From contig JANYJA010000233.1 of the NCBI GenBank assembly GCA_025358575.1, positions 1 to 54,696 of the forward strand: a DNA stretch of 54,696 bases. Reading direction: 5' to 3'. Of this stretch, positions 26,502-35,535 are shown one piece after another (the first letter of the stretch is position 1; each line of letters opens with the position of its first letter). This DNA comes from Terriglobia bacterium (GTDB lineage Bacteria > Acidobacteriota > Terriglobia > Bryobacterales > Bryobacteraceae). Both the position numbers and the translations under genes were made by a program. Below the pieces are notes generated by a model, which was given only the letters and a program-made list of their open reading frames with translations, was not told where the DNA came from and did no database searches.

Positions 26502-27691
26502 AGCCGCGACGCTTGTTGCTCGCGGTGGGGCTCGCGATCGCGGTCCTGGTCGCGCTCTTCTTCGCCATCTACCCCATATTCGTAATTCGTCCCTTCCGTG
26601 CTCAAGGGCCGCGCGAGCTCGCCGTCGCCCTCGTTGTCTTTCGATGGGCGCCGCTCGCCACCGCGTTGTGCGCCGCCATTGCCGTGATCGTAGCCCTAAT
26701 AAATTGGTTCCGCTCCCGCTTGACGGCGCGCGTACTTTACACTTCCGCCGCGCTGCTCGTTGTCGCGGCAGCATTTCTGTCTCGCGTCAACATCTACGAG
26801 CGGATGTTCCATCCGGTGGGCGCGCCATCTTTCATAGCCGCATCAAAGGCCGGCCTCGCCGCCAATGACATGGTGCTTGTCGTCGCCGAGAACCGGGCTT
26901 CCCACGCGTATCCGATTCGCGAAATGGGTTATCACCACGTGGTCAACGATTGGTTGGGCGCCGTCCCAATCGTCGCCACCTATTGAACGCTATGCCACAC
27001 CGGTCTGGTGTGGACCCGCGAAATCGAGGGGCGTGTCCTTACGTTCCATCTGGCTGGCATCAACAACCAGAATTTTCTGATGCGTGACGATCAGACCGGC
27101 ACCTATTGGCAGCAGATCAGCGGGCGCGCCATCTCCGGCCCGCTAAAGAACAAGCAGTTGCGCTTGGTGCATAGCGATGAGTTGACCTTCGCGCAGTGGC
27201 GCGCCGAACAACCGGGGGGCGTTGTTCTGGCTCCGGTGAAAGCCTACGTTTCCGATTACGAAGCCAAAGATTGGGAGAAGCAGATGAGCAAAGCCCGCAC
27301 CGTCATCGCTTTTCCCTCCACGAAAATTCCTCCGCGCGAGTTGATGCTCGGCATTGAAATCGCCGGGGCCGCTCGCGCCTTCGCCCTCAAGACCGTCATC
27401 AATGAAAAACTCGTCCAGGACCGCGTCGGCGAAACTTCCGTGCTTCTCGCGGTGGGCCCTGACAACACCTCCGTGCGTGCCTTCATCAATCGCGCTCCCT
27501 CTGGCAAGCCCGCCGATTTCTACCGCCAAAACGATGGAACGCTGCTCGATAGCGAATCCGGCACCGCCTGGACCTTCGCCGGGTGTCCTCCGCAAGGCGC
27601 GTGTCTGACGCCTGTCGACATGCTCAAAGACTACTGGTTCGACTGGCGCAATTATCATCCCAATACCACGGTTTATTTAGCGAAACATTAA
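26498..27691 (+). CDS. DUF3179 membrane protein with in-frame UGA at a conserved Cys (candidate selenoprotein)
   Basis: Read through one UGA (26984-26986, codon 163), the frame encodes 397 residues. They comprise three N-terminal hydrophobic segments (about 6-27, 40-65 and 75-95) and a DUF3179 domain. That domain runs MVLVVAENRASHAYPIREMG, then HHVVNDWLGAVPIVATY, then UGA, then TLCHTGLVWTREIEGRVLTF, and on to TGTYWQQISGRAISG. In the family as I know it this place reads (F/Y)CPLC, so UGA replaces the first Cys of a CxxC pair, giving UxxC. No other stop occurs in 398 codons and both halves are well conserved. A hairpin with a GGUCU loop follows (26995-27013). Alternatives are a recent nonsense mutation of TGC/TGT or a base-call error. 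The GTG start overlaps the rnhA stop. Confidence 0.8.
26995..27013 (+). promoter_or_regulatory. Candidate bacterial SECIS hairpin after the in-frame UGA
   Basis: CCACACC (26995-27001) pairs perfectly with GGTGTGG (27007-27013) around the loop GGTCT (27002-27006). The loop starts 16 bases after the UGA. In the E. coli fdhF SECIS, as I recall it, the SelB-binding loop also contains GGUCU and lies about one codon further from the UGA. Bacterial SECIS elements sit in coding sequence just after the UGA and usually have a G among the first two loop bases, as here. The bulged U of fdhF has no obvious counterpart. The same bases encode conserved residues, so chance cannot be excluded. Confidence 0.6.
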
Positions 27692-27736
27692 CACCCGCCA
27701 AAGTATCCTATAAGAATTGGTTGGAGAATATGCCGA

Positions 27737-30112
27737 ATGCTTGAGGTCAACCCAACTCCCCTTAGCGACGAAGAGCTTCGCAAGATTAACGCCTACTGGC
27801 GCGCGGCGAATTATCTTTCCGTCGGTCAAATCTATCTCTTCGACAATCCGCTCTTGCGCGAGAAACTCACCCTGGATCACGTCAAGCCGCGGCTTCTGGG
27901 CCACTGGGGAACCACGCCGGGCCTCAACTTTATCTACGCGCATTTCAACCGCGTCATCCGCGCCCGTGATTTGAATGTGATCTACATTGCCGGCCCCGGC
28001 CACGGCGGCCCCGGCCTGGTCGCGAACACTTATCTCGAAGGCACTTACAGCGAGTTCTATCCCAGCATCACGCAAGATGTCGGCGGCATGAAGCGGCTCT
28101 TCAAGCAGTTCTCGTTTCCTGGCGGCATCCCCAGTCACGTCGCCCCCGAAACCCCTGGTTCCATTCATGAAGGCGGGGAGCTCGGCTACTCGCTGGTGCA
28201 CGCCTTCGGTGCCGCCTTCGACAATCCCGACCTCCTGGTCTGCTGCGTGGTTGGCGACGGCGAAGCTGAAACCGGCCCTCTCGCCGCCAGCTGGCATTCG
28301 AATAAGTTCCTCAACCACGCGCGGGATGGCGCTGTGCTCCCCATTCTCCATTTGAACGGCTACAAAATCGCCGGCCCCACTGTTCTTGCGCGGCTCGACG
28401 ATGAGGAGCTAACACATCTGTTTCGCGGATACGGCTATGAGCCGTGGTTCCTTGAAGGTCACGACCCTGCCGTGATGCATCAATTGATGGCTGCGACGCT
28501 CGATTCCATTCTCGACAAGATCCACGCCATTCAAAAACACGCGCGTGAAGACGGACCGCAAGAACGTCCGCTCTGGCCCATGATCGTGCTTCGGACCCCG
28601 AAAGGCTGGACCGGTCCAAAGGTTGTCGACGGCAAACAAGTGGAAGGAACCTTTCGCGCGCACCAGGTTCCCCTAGCTGAACTCCAAACCCATCCCGAAC
28701 ATGTGCTCGCCCTCGAAGAATGGATGAAGAGTTACAAGCCCGAAGAATTGTTTGACGAGTCGGGTAAGTTCATTCCCGAGTTACAGGCACTCGCCCCCGC
28801 GGGAGCCCGCCGCATGGGCGCCAACCCTCACGCCAACGGCGGCCTGCTCTTGCGGGACTTGCTCCTACCCGACTTCCGCAAATATGCCGTTGACGTTCCC
28901 ACTCCTGGCGCCGTAGACAGTGAAGCCACCAGAATCATGGGACAGTATCTTCGCGACGTGATGCGGCAGAACGCCGCTGCCGCCAACTTTCGTGTCATGG
29001 GTCCCGATGAAACCAATTCGAACCGGCTGAACGCGCTATTTGATTTCACCAACCGCATGTCGATGGAGACCATTCTCCCGGGTGACGACCACGTCGCGCA
29101 TGACGGCCGCGTGATGGAAGTGCTGAGCGAGCACCTCTGCCAAGGCTGGCTCGAAGGCTACCTGCTCACCGGCCGTCATGGCTTCTTCTCCTGCTACGAG
29201 GCGTTCATTCACATCATCGATTCCATGTTCAACCAGCACGCCAAGTGGTTGAAGGTGACGCGCCACATTCCGTGGCGGCGCCCCATCGCATCTCTGAATT
29301 ACCTGCTGACCTCCCATGTGTGGCGTCAAGACCACAACGGATTCAGCCACCAGGACCCTGGCTTCATCGATCACGTTATCAACAAGAAAGCCGACGTCGT
29401 GCGCGTCTATCTGCCGCCCGACGCCAACACGCTCCTCTCCGTGACCGATCACTGTTTGCGCAGCCGCAATTACGTGAATGTGATCGTCGCCGGCAAGCAG
29501 CCGGCACCGCAATGGCTCACCATGCAGCAAGCGGAGCTGCACTGCATGGCCGGCATCGGAATTTGGGAATGGGCCAGCACCGATCGCGGTGTGGAACCGG
29601 ATGTCGTGATGGCTTGCGCCGGCGATGTCCCCACCCTCGAAACCCTTGCCGCCGTTGCCATCCTCCGCGAGAAACTTCCCGCTCTTCGCATCCGCGTCGT
29701 CAATGTCGTCGACTTGATGACCCTCCAGCCATCTACCGAACATCCGCACGGTTTGAGCGACTGGGATTTCGATTCCATCTTCACCTGCGACAAGCCCGTG
29801 GTCTTCGCTTTTCACGGGTACCCGTGGCTAATTCATCGCCTCACATATCGCCGCCACAACCACGACAATATGCATGTCCGCGGATATAAGGAAGAAGGCA
29901 CCACTACCACGCCCTTCGACATGACCGTGTTAAATGACATCGACCGGTTTCATCTGGCTGGCGATGTCATCGACCGCGTCCCGCGCCTTATCAATCAAGC
30001 CGCGTACGTCAAACAGGATCTCCGCGACCGTCTCAACTCCCACCGCCTCTATGTGAATGAGCATGGCGATGACATGCCTGAGATTAAAGACTGGCGGTGG
30101 CCCGTTTCGTGA
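27737..30112 (+). CDS. xfp: Phosphoketolase (xylulose-5-phosphate/fructose-6-phosphate type)
   Basis: Thiamine-diphosphate enzyme splitting xylulose-5-P (and often fructose-6-P) with phosphate into acetyl phosphate plus glyceraldehyde-3-P or erythrose-4-P. The 791-aa length is typical. It begins [17 protein letters not shown], with family blocks [55 protein letters not shown] and the ThDP motif [20 protein letters not shown]. The C-terminal half has [20 protein letters not shown] and [13 protein letters not shown]. Sequence alone does not fix the sugar preference. Acetate kinase follows directly, overlapping by GTGA. Confidence 0.95.
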   Translation: MLEVNPTPLSDEELRKINAYWRAANYLSVGQIYLFDNPLLREKLTLDHVKPRLLGHWGTTPGLNFIYAHFNRVIRARDLNVIYIAGPGHGGPGLVANTYLEGTYSEFYPSITQDVGGMKRLFKQFSFPGGIPSHVAPETPGSIHEGGELGYSLVHAFGAAFDNPDLLVCCVVGDGEAETGPLAASWHSNKFLNHARDGAVLPILHLNGYKIAGPTVLARLDDEELTHLFRGYGYEPWFLEGHDPAVMHQLMAATLDSILDKIHAIQKHAREDGPQERPLWPMIVLRTPKGWTGPKVVDGKQVEGTFRAHQVPLAELQTHPEHVLALEEWMKSYKPEELFDESGKFIPELQALAPAGARRMGANPHANGGLLLRDLLLPDFRKYAVDVPTPGAVDSEATRIMGQYLRDVMRQNAAAANFRVMGPDETNSNRLNALFDFTNRMSMETILPGDDHVAHDGRVMEVLSEHLCQGWLEGYLLTGRHGFFSCYEAFIHIIDSMFNQHAKWLKVTRHIPWRRPIASLNYLLTSHVWRQDHNGFSHQDPGFIDHVINKKADVVRVYLPPDANTLLSVTDHCLRSRNYVNVIVAGKQPAPQWLTMQQAELHCMAGIGIWEWASTDRGVEPDVVMACAGDVPTLETLAAVAILREKLPALRIRVVNVVDLMTLQPSTEHPHGLSDWDFDSIFTCDKPVVFAFHGYPWLIHRLTYRRHNHDNMHVRGYKEEGTTTTPFDMTVLNDIDRFHLAGDVIDRVPRLINQAAYVKQDLRDRLNSHRLYVNEHGDDMPEIKDWRWPVS

Positions 30113-31203
30113 ATATCCTCGTCCTGAATACAGGTTCCAGCAGTTTAAAAATTGCGCTTTATGACACCCGGAATCCTAAGGCTTTGTGGAGCCGTCACCA
30201 GGAAGACGATCCACGGTTGGACGCCGTGCTTGCATCGAAGCCGGACGTTCCCATCGACGCCGTGGGACACCGCATCGTCCACGGCGGCAGCCGCTTCCGC
30301 GACACCATCCGCATCACGCCCGACGTAAAAAATGGAATCGCACAGACGGCTGAAATCGCGCCCGCTCACAATCGGCATGAGCTTGCCGGTATCGAAGCGG
30401 CGCAACGCATGTTCGGCGTCCAGATGCCGCAGTTCGCCGTTTTCGATACTGCATTTCACGCCACGCTTCCCCAAGAAGCATTCGTCTACCCGGGCCCCTA
30501 TGAATGGATCGCGCGCGGCATCCGCCGCTACGGGTTTCACGGCATTAGCCATCAGTACACCAGCCGTCGCGCCGCCGAGGTGCTCAATCGCGATCCGAAA
30601 TCCCTTAGTTTGATCACTTGCCATCTCGGAAACGGCTGCTCGTTGGCAGCCATTCGCAATGGCCAATCCATCGACACCACCATGGGGTTCACTCCGCTCG
30701 ATGGCCTTATGATGGGCACGCGCTCCGGCTCCGTCGACCCCGGTATTTTGTTTTACCTGCAGAAGCATTTCGGAGTCACTGCCGACGATCTCGATGCCAC
30801 TCTGAACAACAACTCTGGTCTCCTTGGTCTCTCCGGAAATTCCGGCGACATGCGCGCAATTGAGAAATCCCTCGACCAGCTAGATCCCCGCGCCACCCTC
30901 GCGTTCGATGTCTACATTCACCGTCTTCGCGGCGGAATCGGAGCCATGCTCGCCAGTCTCAACGGAGCCGACGCCATCGTGTTCACCGCCGGAGTCGGCG
31001 AAAATTCCGCCCGCGTCAGAGCCGCTACGTGCCACGCACTTGGCTTTCTCGGCGTGCGTCTCGATGCATCTAGAAACGCCCAGCCAGACGGCGATTGTGA
31101 AATCTCCGCCGCCGATTCATCCGTAAAAGTCCTCGTCATCCACACCCGCGAAGAATGGGAAATTGCCCAGCAATGCGCTCGCGTCATTGAGGCCGCGCTG
31201 TGA
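30109..31203 (+). CDS. ackA: Acetate kinase
   Basis: Transfers phosphate from acetyl phosphate to ADP. About 364 aa. Motifs are LNTGSSSLK at the N-terminus, [60 protein letters not shown] and [10 protein letters not shown] chose the GTG at 30109, because it overlaps the phosphoketolase stop as GTGA and begins at the family core; another GTG lies four codons upstream. Together with the upstream phosphoketolase it converts sugar phosphates to acetate with ATP gain. Confidence 0.94.
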   Translation: MNILVLNTGSSSLKIALYDTRNPKALWSRHQEDDPRLDAVLASKPDVPIDAVGHRIVHGGSRFRDTIRITPDVKNGIAQTAEIAPAHNRHELAGIEAAQRMFGVQMPQFAVFDTAFHATLPQEAFVYPGPYEWIARGIRRYGFHGISHQYTSRRAAEVLNRDPKSLSLITCHLGNGCSLAAIRNGQSIDTTMGFTPLDGLMMGTRSGSVDPGILFYLQKHFGVTADDLDATLNNNSGLLGLSGNSGDMRAIEKSLDQLDPRATLAFDVYIHRLRGGIGAMLASLNGADAIVFTAGVGENSARVRAATCHALGFLGVRLDASRNAQPDGDCEISAADSSVKVLVIHTREEWEIAQQCARVIEAAL

Positions 31204-31216
31204 TAGTCTCTGGATC

Positions 31217-32257
31217 ATGCAACACACCCGACGCACATTCGTGGCCGGGATCGGCACGGGCCTCGGTGCCCCTATGCTGATCGGCGCGACCAATAAATCC
31301 GGCAGTTCCAAGCCAATTCTCGGCGAAGGCTCTCATCAGTATGAAGTAACTCACGACTGGGGCGATCTTCCCGCCGGTCTGAAATACGGCAATACTCACG
31401 GCGTTTGCGAAGATTCGCAAGGCCGTATTTACGTCCACCACACCGTGAACGCCGCCAGCGAAAAGCACGACACCATGGTCGTGTTCGACGCCAAAGGCCG
31501 CTTCATCAAATCCTGGGGAGCGGAGTTCGAAGGCGGCGCTCACGGCCTGCACATCAACAAGGAAGGCAGCGCCGAATTTCTCTATCTCTGCGACACCAAA
31601 CGCGCCTTGGTCACAAAGACCACCCTTGATGGCGAGCACGTCTTCACCATCGGCTATCCAGATAAGTCTGAAGCTTACAAGCCCGGCGCGGACGGCAAGA
31701 ATCAGAAATATAGCCCGACCAATTTGGCCATCGGCCCCAACGGCGACATATACGTAGGCGACGGCTACGGCTCCAGCTACATCAATCAATACGACAGTAA
31801 AGGTCAATATATCCGAACCTTCGGCGGTCCCGGCAAGGAGAAAGGCCAGCTCTCGTGCCCGCACGGAATCGTTCTCGATACGCGCGGCGAAACCCCCAAC
31901 CTTACCGTCGCCGACCGGAGCAACACGCGTCTGCAGCGCTTCACTCTCGACGGCCAGCACATCGATTTCGTGAATCACCTGCCCGCCCCCTGCCACTTCA
32001 GCATCTTCAAGAATGGCGACATGGTGGTCCCCGATTTGTTCGCGCGCGTTACGCTGCTCGACAAGAACAATCGTGTAATCACTCAGCTCGGAGACGATTC
32101 CACCAGCGACTACATGTCCAACCGCAAGCTCAAGACCGAGGCCTTCACGCCCGGCAAATTCGTTTGCCCGCACGGTGCATGTTTCGATCACCTGGGCAAC
32201 ATCTACGTGGTGGAATGGGTCGAAGTGGGCCGCGTGACGAAGCTTCGCAAGGTCTAA
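31217..32257 (+). CDS. Tat-exported NHL-repeat (six-bladed beta-propeller) protein
   Basis: About 346 aa. The N-terminus MQHTRRTFVAGIGTG carries a twin-arginine signal (RRTF), which fits export of a folded protein and supports the ATG at 31217 rather than one 18 codons upstream. The rest has repeated NHL-type blades: NTHGVCEDSQGRIYVHHTVN, HGLHINKEG, TNLAIGPNGDIYVGDGYGSS, CPHGIVLDTRGETPNLTVADRS and CPHGACFDHLGNIYVVEWV. Such propellers bind ligands or act as lyase-like enzymes; no catalytic role can be read. It follows ackA by 13 bases. Confidence 0.85.
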   Translation: MQHTRRTFVAGIGTGLGAPMLIGATNKSGSSKPILGEGSHQYEVTHDWGDLPAGLKYGNTHGVCEDSQGRIYVHHTVNAASEKHDTMVVFDAKGRFIKSWGAEFEGGAHGLHINKEGSAEFLYLCDTKRALVTKTTLDGEHVFTIGYPDKSEAYKPGADGKNQKYSPTNLAIGPNGDIYVGDGYGSSYINQYDSKGQYIRTFGGPGKEKGQLSCPHGIVLDTRGETPNLTVADRSNTRLQRFTLDGQHIDFVNHLPAPCHFSIFKNGDMVVPDLFARVTLLDKNNRVITQLGDDSTSDYMSNRKLKTEAFTPGKFVCPHGACFDHLGNIYVVEWVEVGRVTKLRKV

Positions 32258-32310
32258 ACTAGCTGTTAATCAACTCCTTCCAATTCTCGAACGGAGCTTA
32301 AAACAGAAGT

Positions 32311-32916
32311 GTGTCTATCGAATTCTTGAGGCGCTCCAGTGGCCCTTCCGCCAAGCTAGGAATTCTGCCCGGTGCCTTCAACCCGCCTACCCGGGCGCAT
32401 CTGGAACTGGGTACCGCAGCCTTGAAGGAAATGGACGAAGTGTTGTTCGTGCTGCCGCGGACATTGCCCCACAAACAGTACGACGGAGTCTCCTTCGACG
32501 ATCGCTTGGATTTACTCCTTGCCGCTACCGCCCTTGAGCCCCGCTTTTCAGTTGGCACATGCGAAGGCGGGCTGTTCGTCGAGATCGCGCGTGAATGCCG
32601 CGAAGCCTACCGCTCGAACACCGATCTTGTGTTTCTCTGTGGACGCGATGCCGCCGAACGCATTGTGAACTGGGATTACGGAGATCCCAGCGTGCTGCCT
32701 CGCATGCTGGCCGATTTTTCGATGCGTGTTGCCGATCGCGGAGGGACATACACGCCTCCGCAAGAATTTCAACACCGCATTTGCGCGCTGGAGCTGTCGG
32801 TTCCGTGCGATCACATTTCCGCCACCGAAGTACGCGATCGAATCCAAAAGGGAGAAGCGTGGGAATTCTTAGTACCCGATCGAATCGTCGACCGGGCGCG
32901 GCAACTCTACAAGTGA
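32311..32916 (+). CDS. nadD: Nicotinate-nucleotide adenylyltransferase family protein
   Basis: 201-aa nucleotidyltransferase of the NadD type, which joins nicotinate mononucleotide and ATP in NAD synthesis. The nucleotide motif reads GILPGAFNPPTRAHLELG, where the first His of the usual GxFDPxHxxH is replaced by Thr while the second is kept. The C-terminal motif is HISATEVRDRI (ISSTxIR type). The replaced His is seen in some homologues, so a different nucleotide substrate is possible. It starts with GTG and overlaps nth by one base (TGATG). Confidence 0.8.
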   Translation: MSIEFLRRSSGPSAKLGILPGAFNPPTRAHLELGTAALKEMDEVLFVLPRTLPHKQYDGVSFDDRLDLLLAATALEPRFSVGTCEGGLFVEIARECREAYRSNTDLVFLCGRDAAERIVNWDYGDPSVLPRMLADFSMRVADRGGTYTPPQEFQHRICALELSVPCDHISATEVRDRIQKGEAWEFLVPDRIVDRARQLYK

Positions 32917-33581
32917 TGACACCCCATCGCCCGAAGACCGCGGCGGAGCGCCGTGAACGCGTCTTCGCCATCCTGAAGTGGCTGGATAAGGCTTATCCCG
33001 ACGCAAACTGCGCGCTGCACCATCGCTCGCCTTGGGAGTTGCTGGTCGCGACCATTCTCTCCGCGCAGTGCACCGACAAGCGCGTCAACGAAGTCACACC
33101 CGGTCTATTCGAAAAATACCCCACGCCAACGGACTTCGCCGCCGTCAAACCCGAAGTGCTGGCGCAAGACATCCGATCCACCGGGTTCTTCAACAACAAA
33201 GCCAAGTCCGTCGTCGGCGCGGCACAAAGAATCATCGCCGAATTCGGCGGCCAGGTGCCGAAGACCATGGAAGCGCTTCTCACCGTGCCCGGGGCCGCGC
33301 GAAAAACCGCCAACGTGGTACTAGGTACTGCGTACGGAATCGCCACCGGCGTGGTCGTAGACACGCATGTTTCGCGTCTTTCCAATCGCCTCGATTTGAC
33401 CAAACAGTCCGATCCTGTCAAAATTGAGCAAGACCTTATAAAAATTCTTCCGCAAGAACGCTGGATTTTGTTCTCGCATCAGTTAATTTTCCATGGACGC
33501 GCGCTCTGTATTGCCAGAAAGCCACGTTGCGCCGAGTGCGGTCTGGATTCGGTTTGTTACGCCAAGGATAAAACCTCATAA
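32916..33581 (+). CDS. nth: Endonuclease III, DNA glycosylase/AP lyase
   Basis: Base-excision repair enzyme for oxidised pyrimidines; 221 aa. The helix-hairpin-helix reads TVPGAARKTANVVLG, with the catalytic Lys in RKTAN and the catalytic Asp in VVVDTHVSRL. The [4Fe-4S] loop CIARKPRCAECGLDSVC has the C-x6-C-x2-C-x5-C spacing. The hairpin has GAAR where E. coli has GVGR. I chose the ATG at 32916 because it overlaps the nadD stop; upstream sequence in this frame is a shadow of nadD. Confidence 0.95.
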   Translation: MTPHRPKTAAERRERVFAILKWLDKAYPDANCALHHRSPWELLVATILSAQCTDKRVNEVTPGLFEKYPTPTDFAAVKPEVLAQDIRSTGFFNNKAKSVVGAAQRIIAEFGGQVPKTMEALLTVPGAARKTANVVLGTAYGIATGVVVDTHVSRLSNRLDLTKQSDPVKIEQDLIKILPQERWILFSHQLIFHGRALCIARKPRCAECGLDSVCYAKDKTS

Positions 33582-33596
33582 TTCGGAGCACCGCTT

Positions 33597-34706
33597 ATGC
33601 CGACACAAGTAATGGAGGCCGCAAAACCCGCTGCTTCTTTTAACCGGCTGCAGGCAAAATCCCTTCTAGGGAGATTCCGCAGCAAACAAAATACGCGCGC
33701 CGCGTTTATTTTGACTTTAGATATCGCCCTTTATCTTATTTTTTTCGCAGTCATCGTTGTTTCGCATTCTTTATTCGTGAAATTCGCAGCCAGTGTGGTG
33801 CAGGGCATCGTGATCGCCCGTCTTTTCATCATCGGTCACGACGCCTGTCACGGAAGTTTCACCACCAGCAAGTACTGGAACAAAATGCTGGGCCGCATTT
33901 CCTTCGCCCCCTCGCTCACGACGTTCAGCCTCTGGGATTTGGGTCACAACTTCTCGCACCACGGCTTCACCAATCTCAAAGGGCACGACTACGTTTGGAC
34001 GCCGCTTTCGAAGGAAGAATACGACGCTCTCCCGAAATGGCGTCAAGCCGTCGAGAGAATCTACCGCGGCTTTGCAGGTTTTGGCCTCTATTATCTGGTC
34101 GAGCTGTGGTGGAATAAGCTGATTTTCCCCAGCAGTAATCACATCGGCGTCGATAAGCGCTCCCACTTCTGGGATTCAGTTCTCGTCACTGCTTACGCCG
34201 CCTTACAAGCGCTGTTTCTCGTGGGTATGGCGATGGTCACCGGCCAAAGTCCGTGGCTGCTGATCGCCGCTGGTCTGGTCATTCCCTTCTTGATCTGGAA
34301 CATCACCATGGGCTTCGTAATCTATTCTCATCACACCCATCCTGACGTGGCGTGGTTTGAAGGCCGACAGAACTGGAACGGCGCCCGCGCCCAGGTGGAG
34401 AACACCATTCACGTCACGTTCCCGCTTCCTTTCAGCGCCCTGCTGCACAACATCATGGAGCACACCGCGCACCATGTTGAAATTGGGATTCCGCTCTATG
34501 AGCTTATTGGCGCGCAGGACCAACTCGAAGAATCTTTCCCCGCGGATATTCGCGTACACAACTGGTCCTGGGCGTACTTTCGCAACTGCGTGAAGTGCTG
34601 CAAACTGTACGACTACCAGCAGCATCGCTGGATGGATTTCGACGGCCGCTATACTTCCGAAAACATTCTGTACGCGACAGTTGGGGCTCCGGTCAGGCGT
34701 CCTTAA
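33597..34706 (+). CDS. Membrane fatty acid desaturase
   Basis: 369-aa di-iron integral membrane desaturase. The three histidine boxes are visible: HDACHGSF (HxxxH), HNFSHHGFTN (HxxHH) and EHTAHHVEIGIP (HxxHH). Hydrophobic segments flank them, for example LTLDIALYLIFFAVIVVSHS. It probably introduces a double bond in membrane lipids or a related hydrophobic substrate; regioselectivity cannot be read. GGAG precedes the ATG. The 3' end overlaps the convergent isomerase gene by 14 bases. Confidence 0.9.
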   Translation: MPTQVMEAAKPAASFNRLQAKSLLGRFRSKQNTRAAFILTLDIALYLIFFAVIVVSHSLFVKFAASVVQGIVIARLFIIGHDACHGSFTTSKYWNKMLGRISFAPSLTTFSLWDLGHNFSHHGFTNLKGHDYVWTPLSKEEYDALPKWRQAVERIYRGFAGFGLYYLVELWWNKLIFPSSNHIGVDKRSHFWDSVLVTAYAALQALFLVGMAMVTGQSPWLLIAAGLVIPFLIWNITMGFVIYSHHTHPDVAWFEGRQNWNGARAQVENTIHVTFPLPFSALLHNIMEHTAHHVEIGIPLYELIGAQDQLEESFPADIRVHNWSWAYFRNCVKCCKLYDYQQHRWMDFDGRYTSENILYATVGAPVRRP

Positions 34707-35535
34707 GTTTTTCGAGCAGCGCGACGCCCGCGCGAATGTCCGCAAGCCGCTGCACCGGGTCGCTGGCTTCGCGCTCCACGTTCAACTGCCCTCGATATCC
34801 AATTCTCTTCAGCTTTTTAACGAAATTCTCAATCCCTACCGCGCCCTGGCCCAATGGCTTCTCTTGGCCCAGCGCGCCGGAGACATCCCGCCGCGGCCAA
34901 TCGCCATCTTTCGCGTGCACCGAAATCACATGCTGGCCCAGTACGCCAAGCGCCTCGATGGGATCACCGGTTCCGTATAGAATCATGTTCGCCGGATCGA
35001 AGTTGATACCCAGGTTTTCCCGGTTCACATCATGCAAAAATGCGAGCAGTCGTTCGGCGCTTTCCTGCCCCGTTTCCAAAGCGAACGTCTGGCGGCGCTT
35101 GGCCGCGTGATCGCAGACGCGGCGCACCATTCCACGCACCACCAGGTAATCTTCGCCCCACGAATCTTCCGGAAGGCACCCAATGTGCGTCGCGATGCTT
35201 CCAATCCCTAGCTTCTCGGCAAAATCGCTCGCGTCCAAAGTGCGCTGCTCGCGCGCTTTCCGGCTCGCTTTGGGGACAAAGCCAACCGTCCTTTCAACCG
35301 TGGGAATGTCTGTATAACTCTCGCCTTCGTAAGCGCAGAAGACGGTTTGCAGCGGGAAATCGGCATGCTCCAAAGCTTCGCGCCACGCTTTGGCCGACGA
35401 TGCCAGATCCAGCTCGGGTGGCACGCCAAGCTGTCCGCATTTTGCGCCCAGAGACTTCACTTCGCGCAGCGTCTCTCCGGGGTCCCGCCCCGCCCAGAAC
35501 ATCACTCCGATCTCCAAGTCCCCTAATAAACGCAC
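34693..35535 (-). CDS. Sugar phosphate isomerase/epimerase-like TIM barrel protein
   Basis: 280-aa member of the xylose-isomerase-like TIM-barrel (AP endonuclease 2) superfamily. Strands with metal-ligand-like residues are readable: IGSIATHIGCL, QTFALETGQESAERLLAFL (Glu), LGINFDPANMIL (Asp), ISVHAKDGDWP (His, Asp) and GQLNVEREAS (Glu). It overlaps the following oxidoreductase gene by 13 bases, a pairing common in inositol or sugar-derivative catabolism. The substrate is unknown. Confidence 0.85.
   Translation of the reverse strand: MRLLGDLEIGVMFWAGRDPGETLREVKSLGAKCGQLGVPPELDLASSAKAWREALEHADFPLQTVFCAYEGESYTDIPTVERTVGFVPKASRKAREQRTLDASDFAEKLGIGSIATHIGCLPEDSWGEDYLVVRGMVRRVCDHAAKRRQTFALETGQESAERLLAFLHDVNRENLGINFDPANMILYGTGDPIEALGVLGQHVISVHAKDGDWPRRDVSGALGQEKPLGQGAVGIENFVKKLKRIGYRGQLNVEREASDPVQRLADIRAGVALLEKLKDA

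Noticed and set aside
25770-26774. Long open frame (334 codons) on the minus strand opposite dusB, rnhA and DUF3179
   Set aside because: Its translation is low-complexity Arg/Ala/Gly and matches no family, while the opposite strand holds three clear families. It is a by-product of high GC.
27008-27691. Downstream half of DUF3179 as an independent gene starting at GTG 27008
   Set aside because: No ribosome-binding site, the start lies inside the hairpin, and the family domain continues in the same frame from before the UGA.
31184-32191. 335-codon minus-strand frame opposite the NHL protein
   Set aside because: No family resemblance. The plus strand has a Tat signal and regular beta-propeller repeats.
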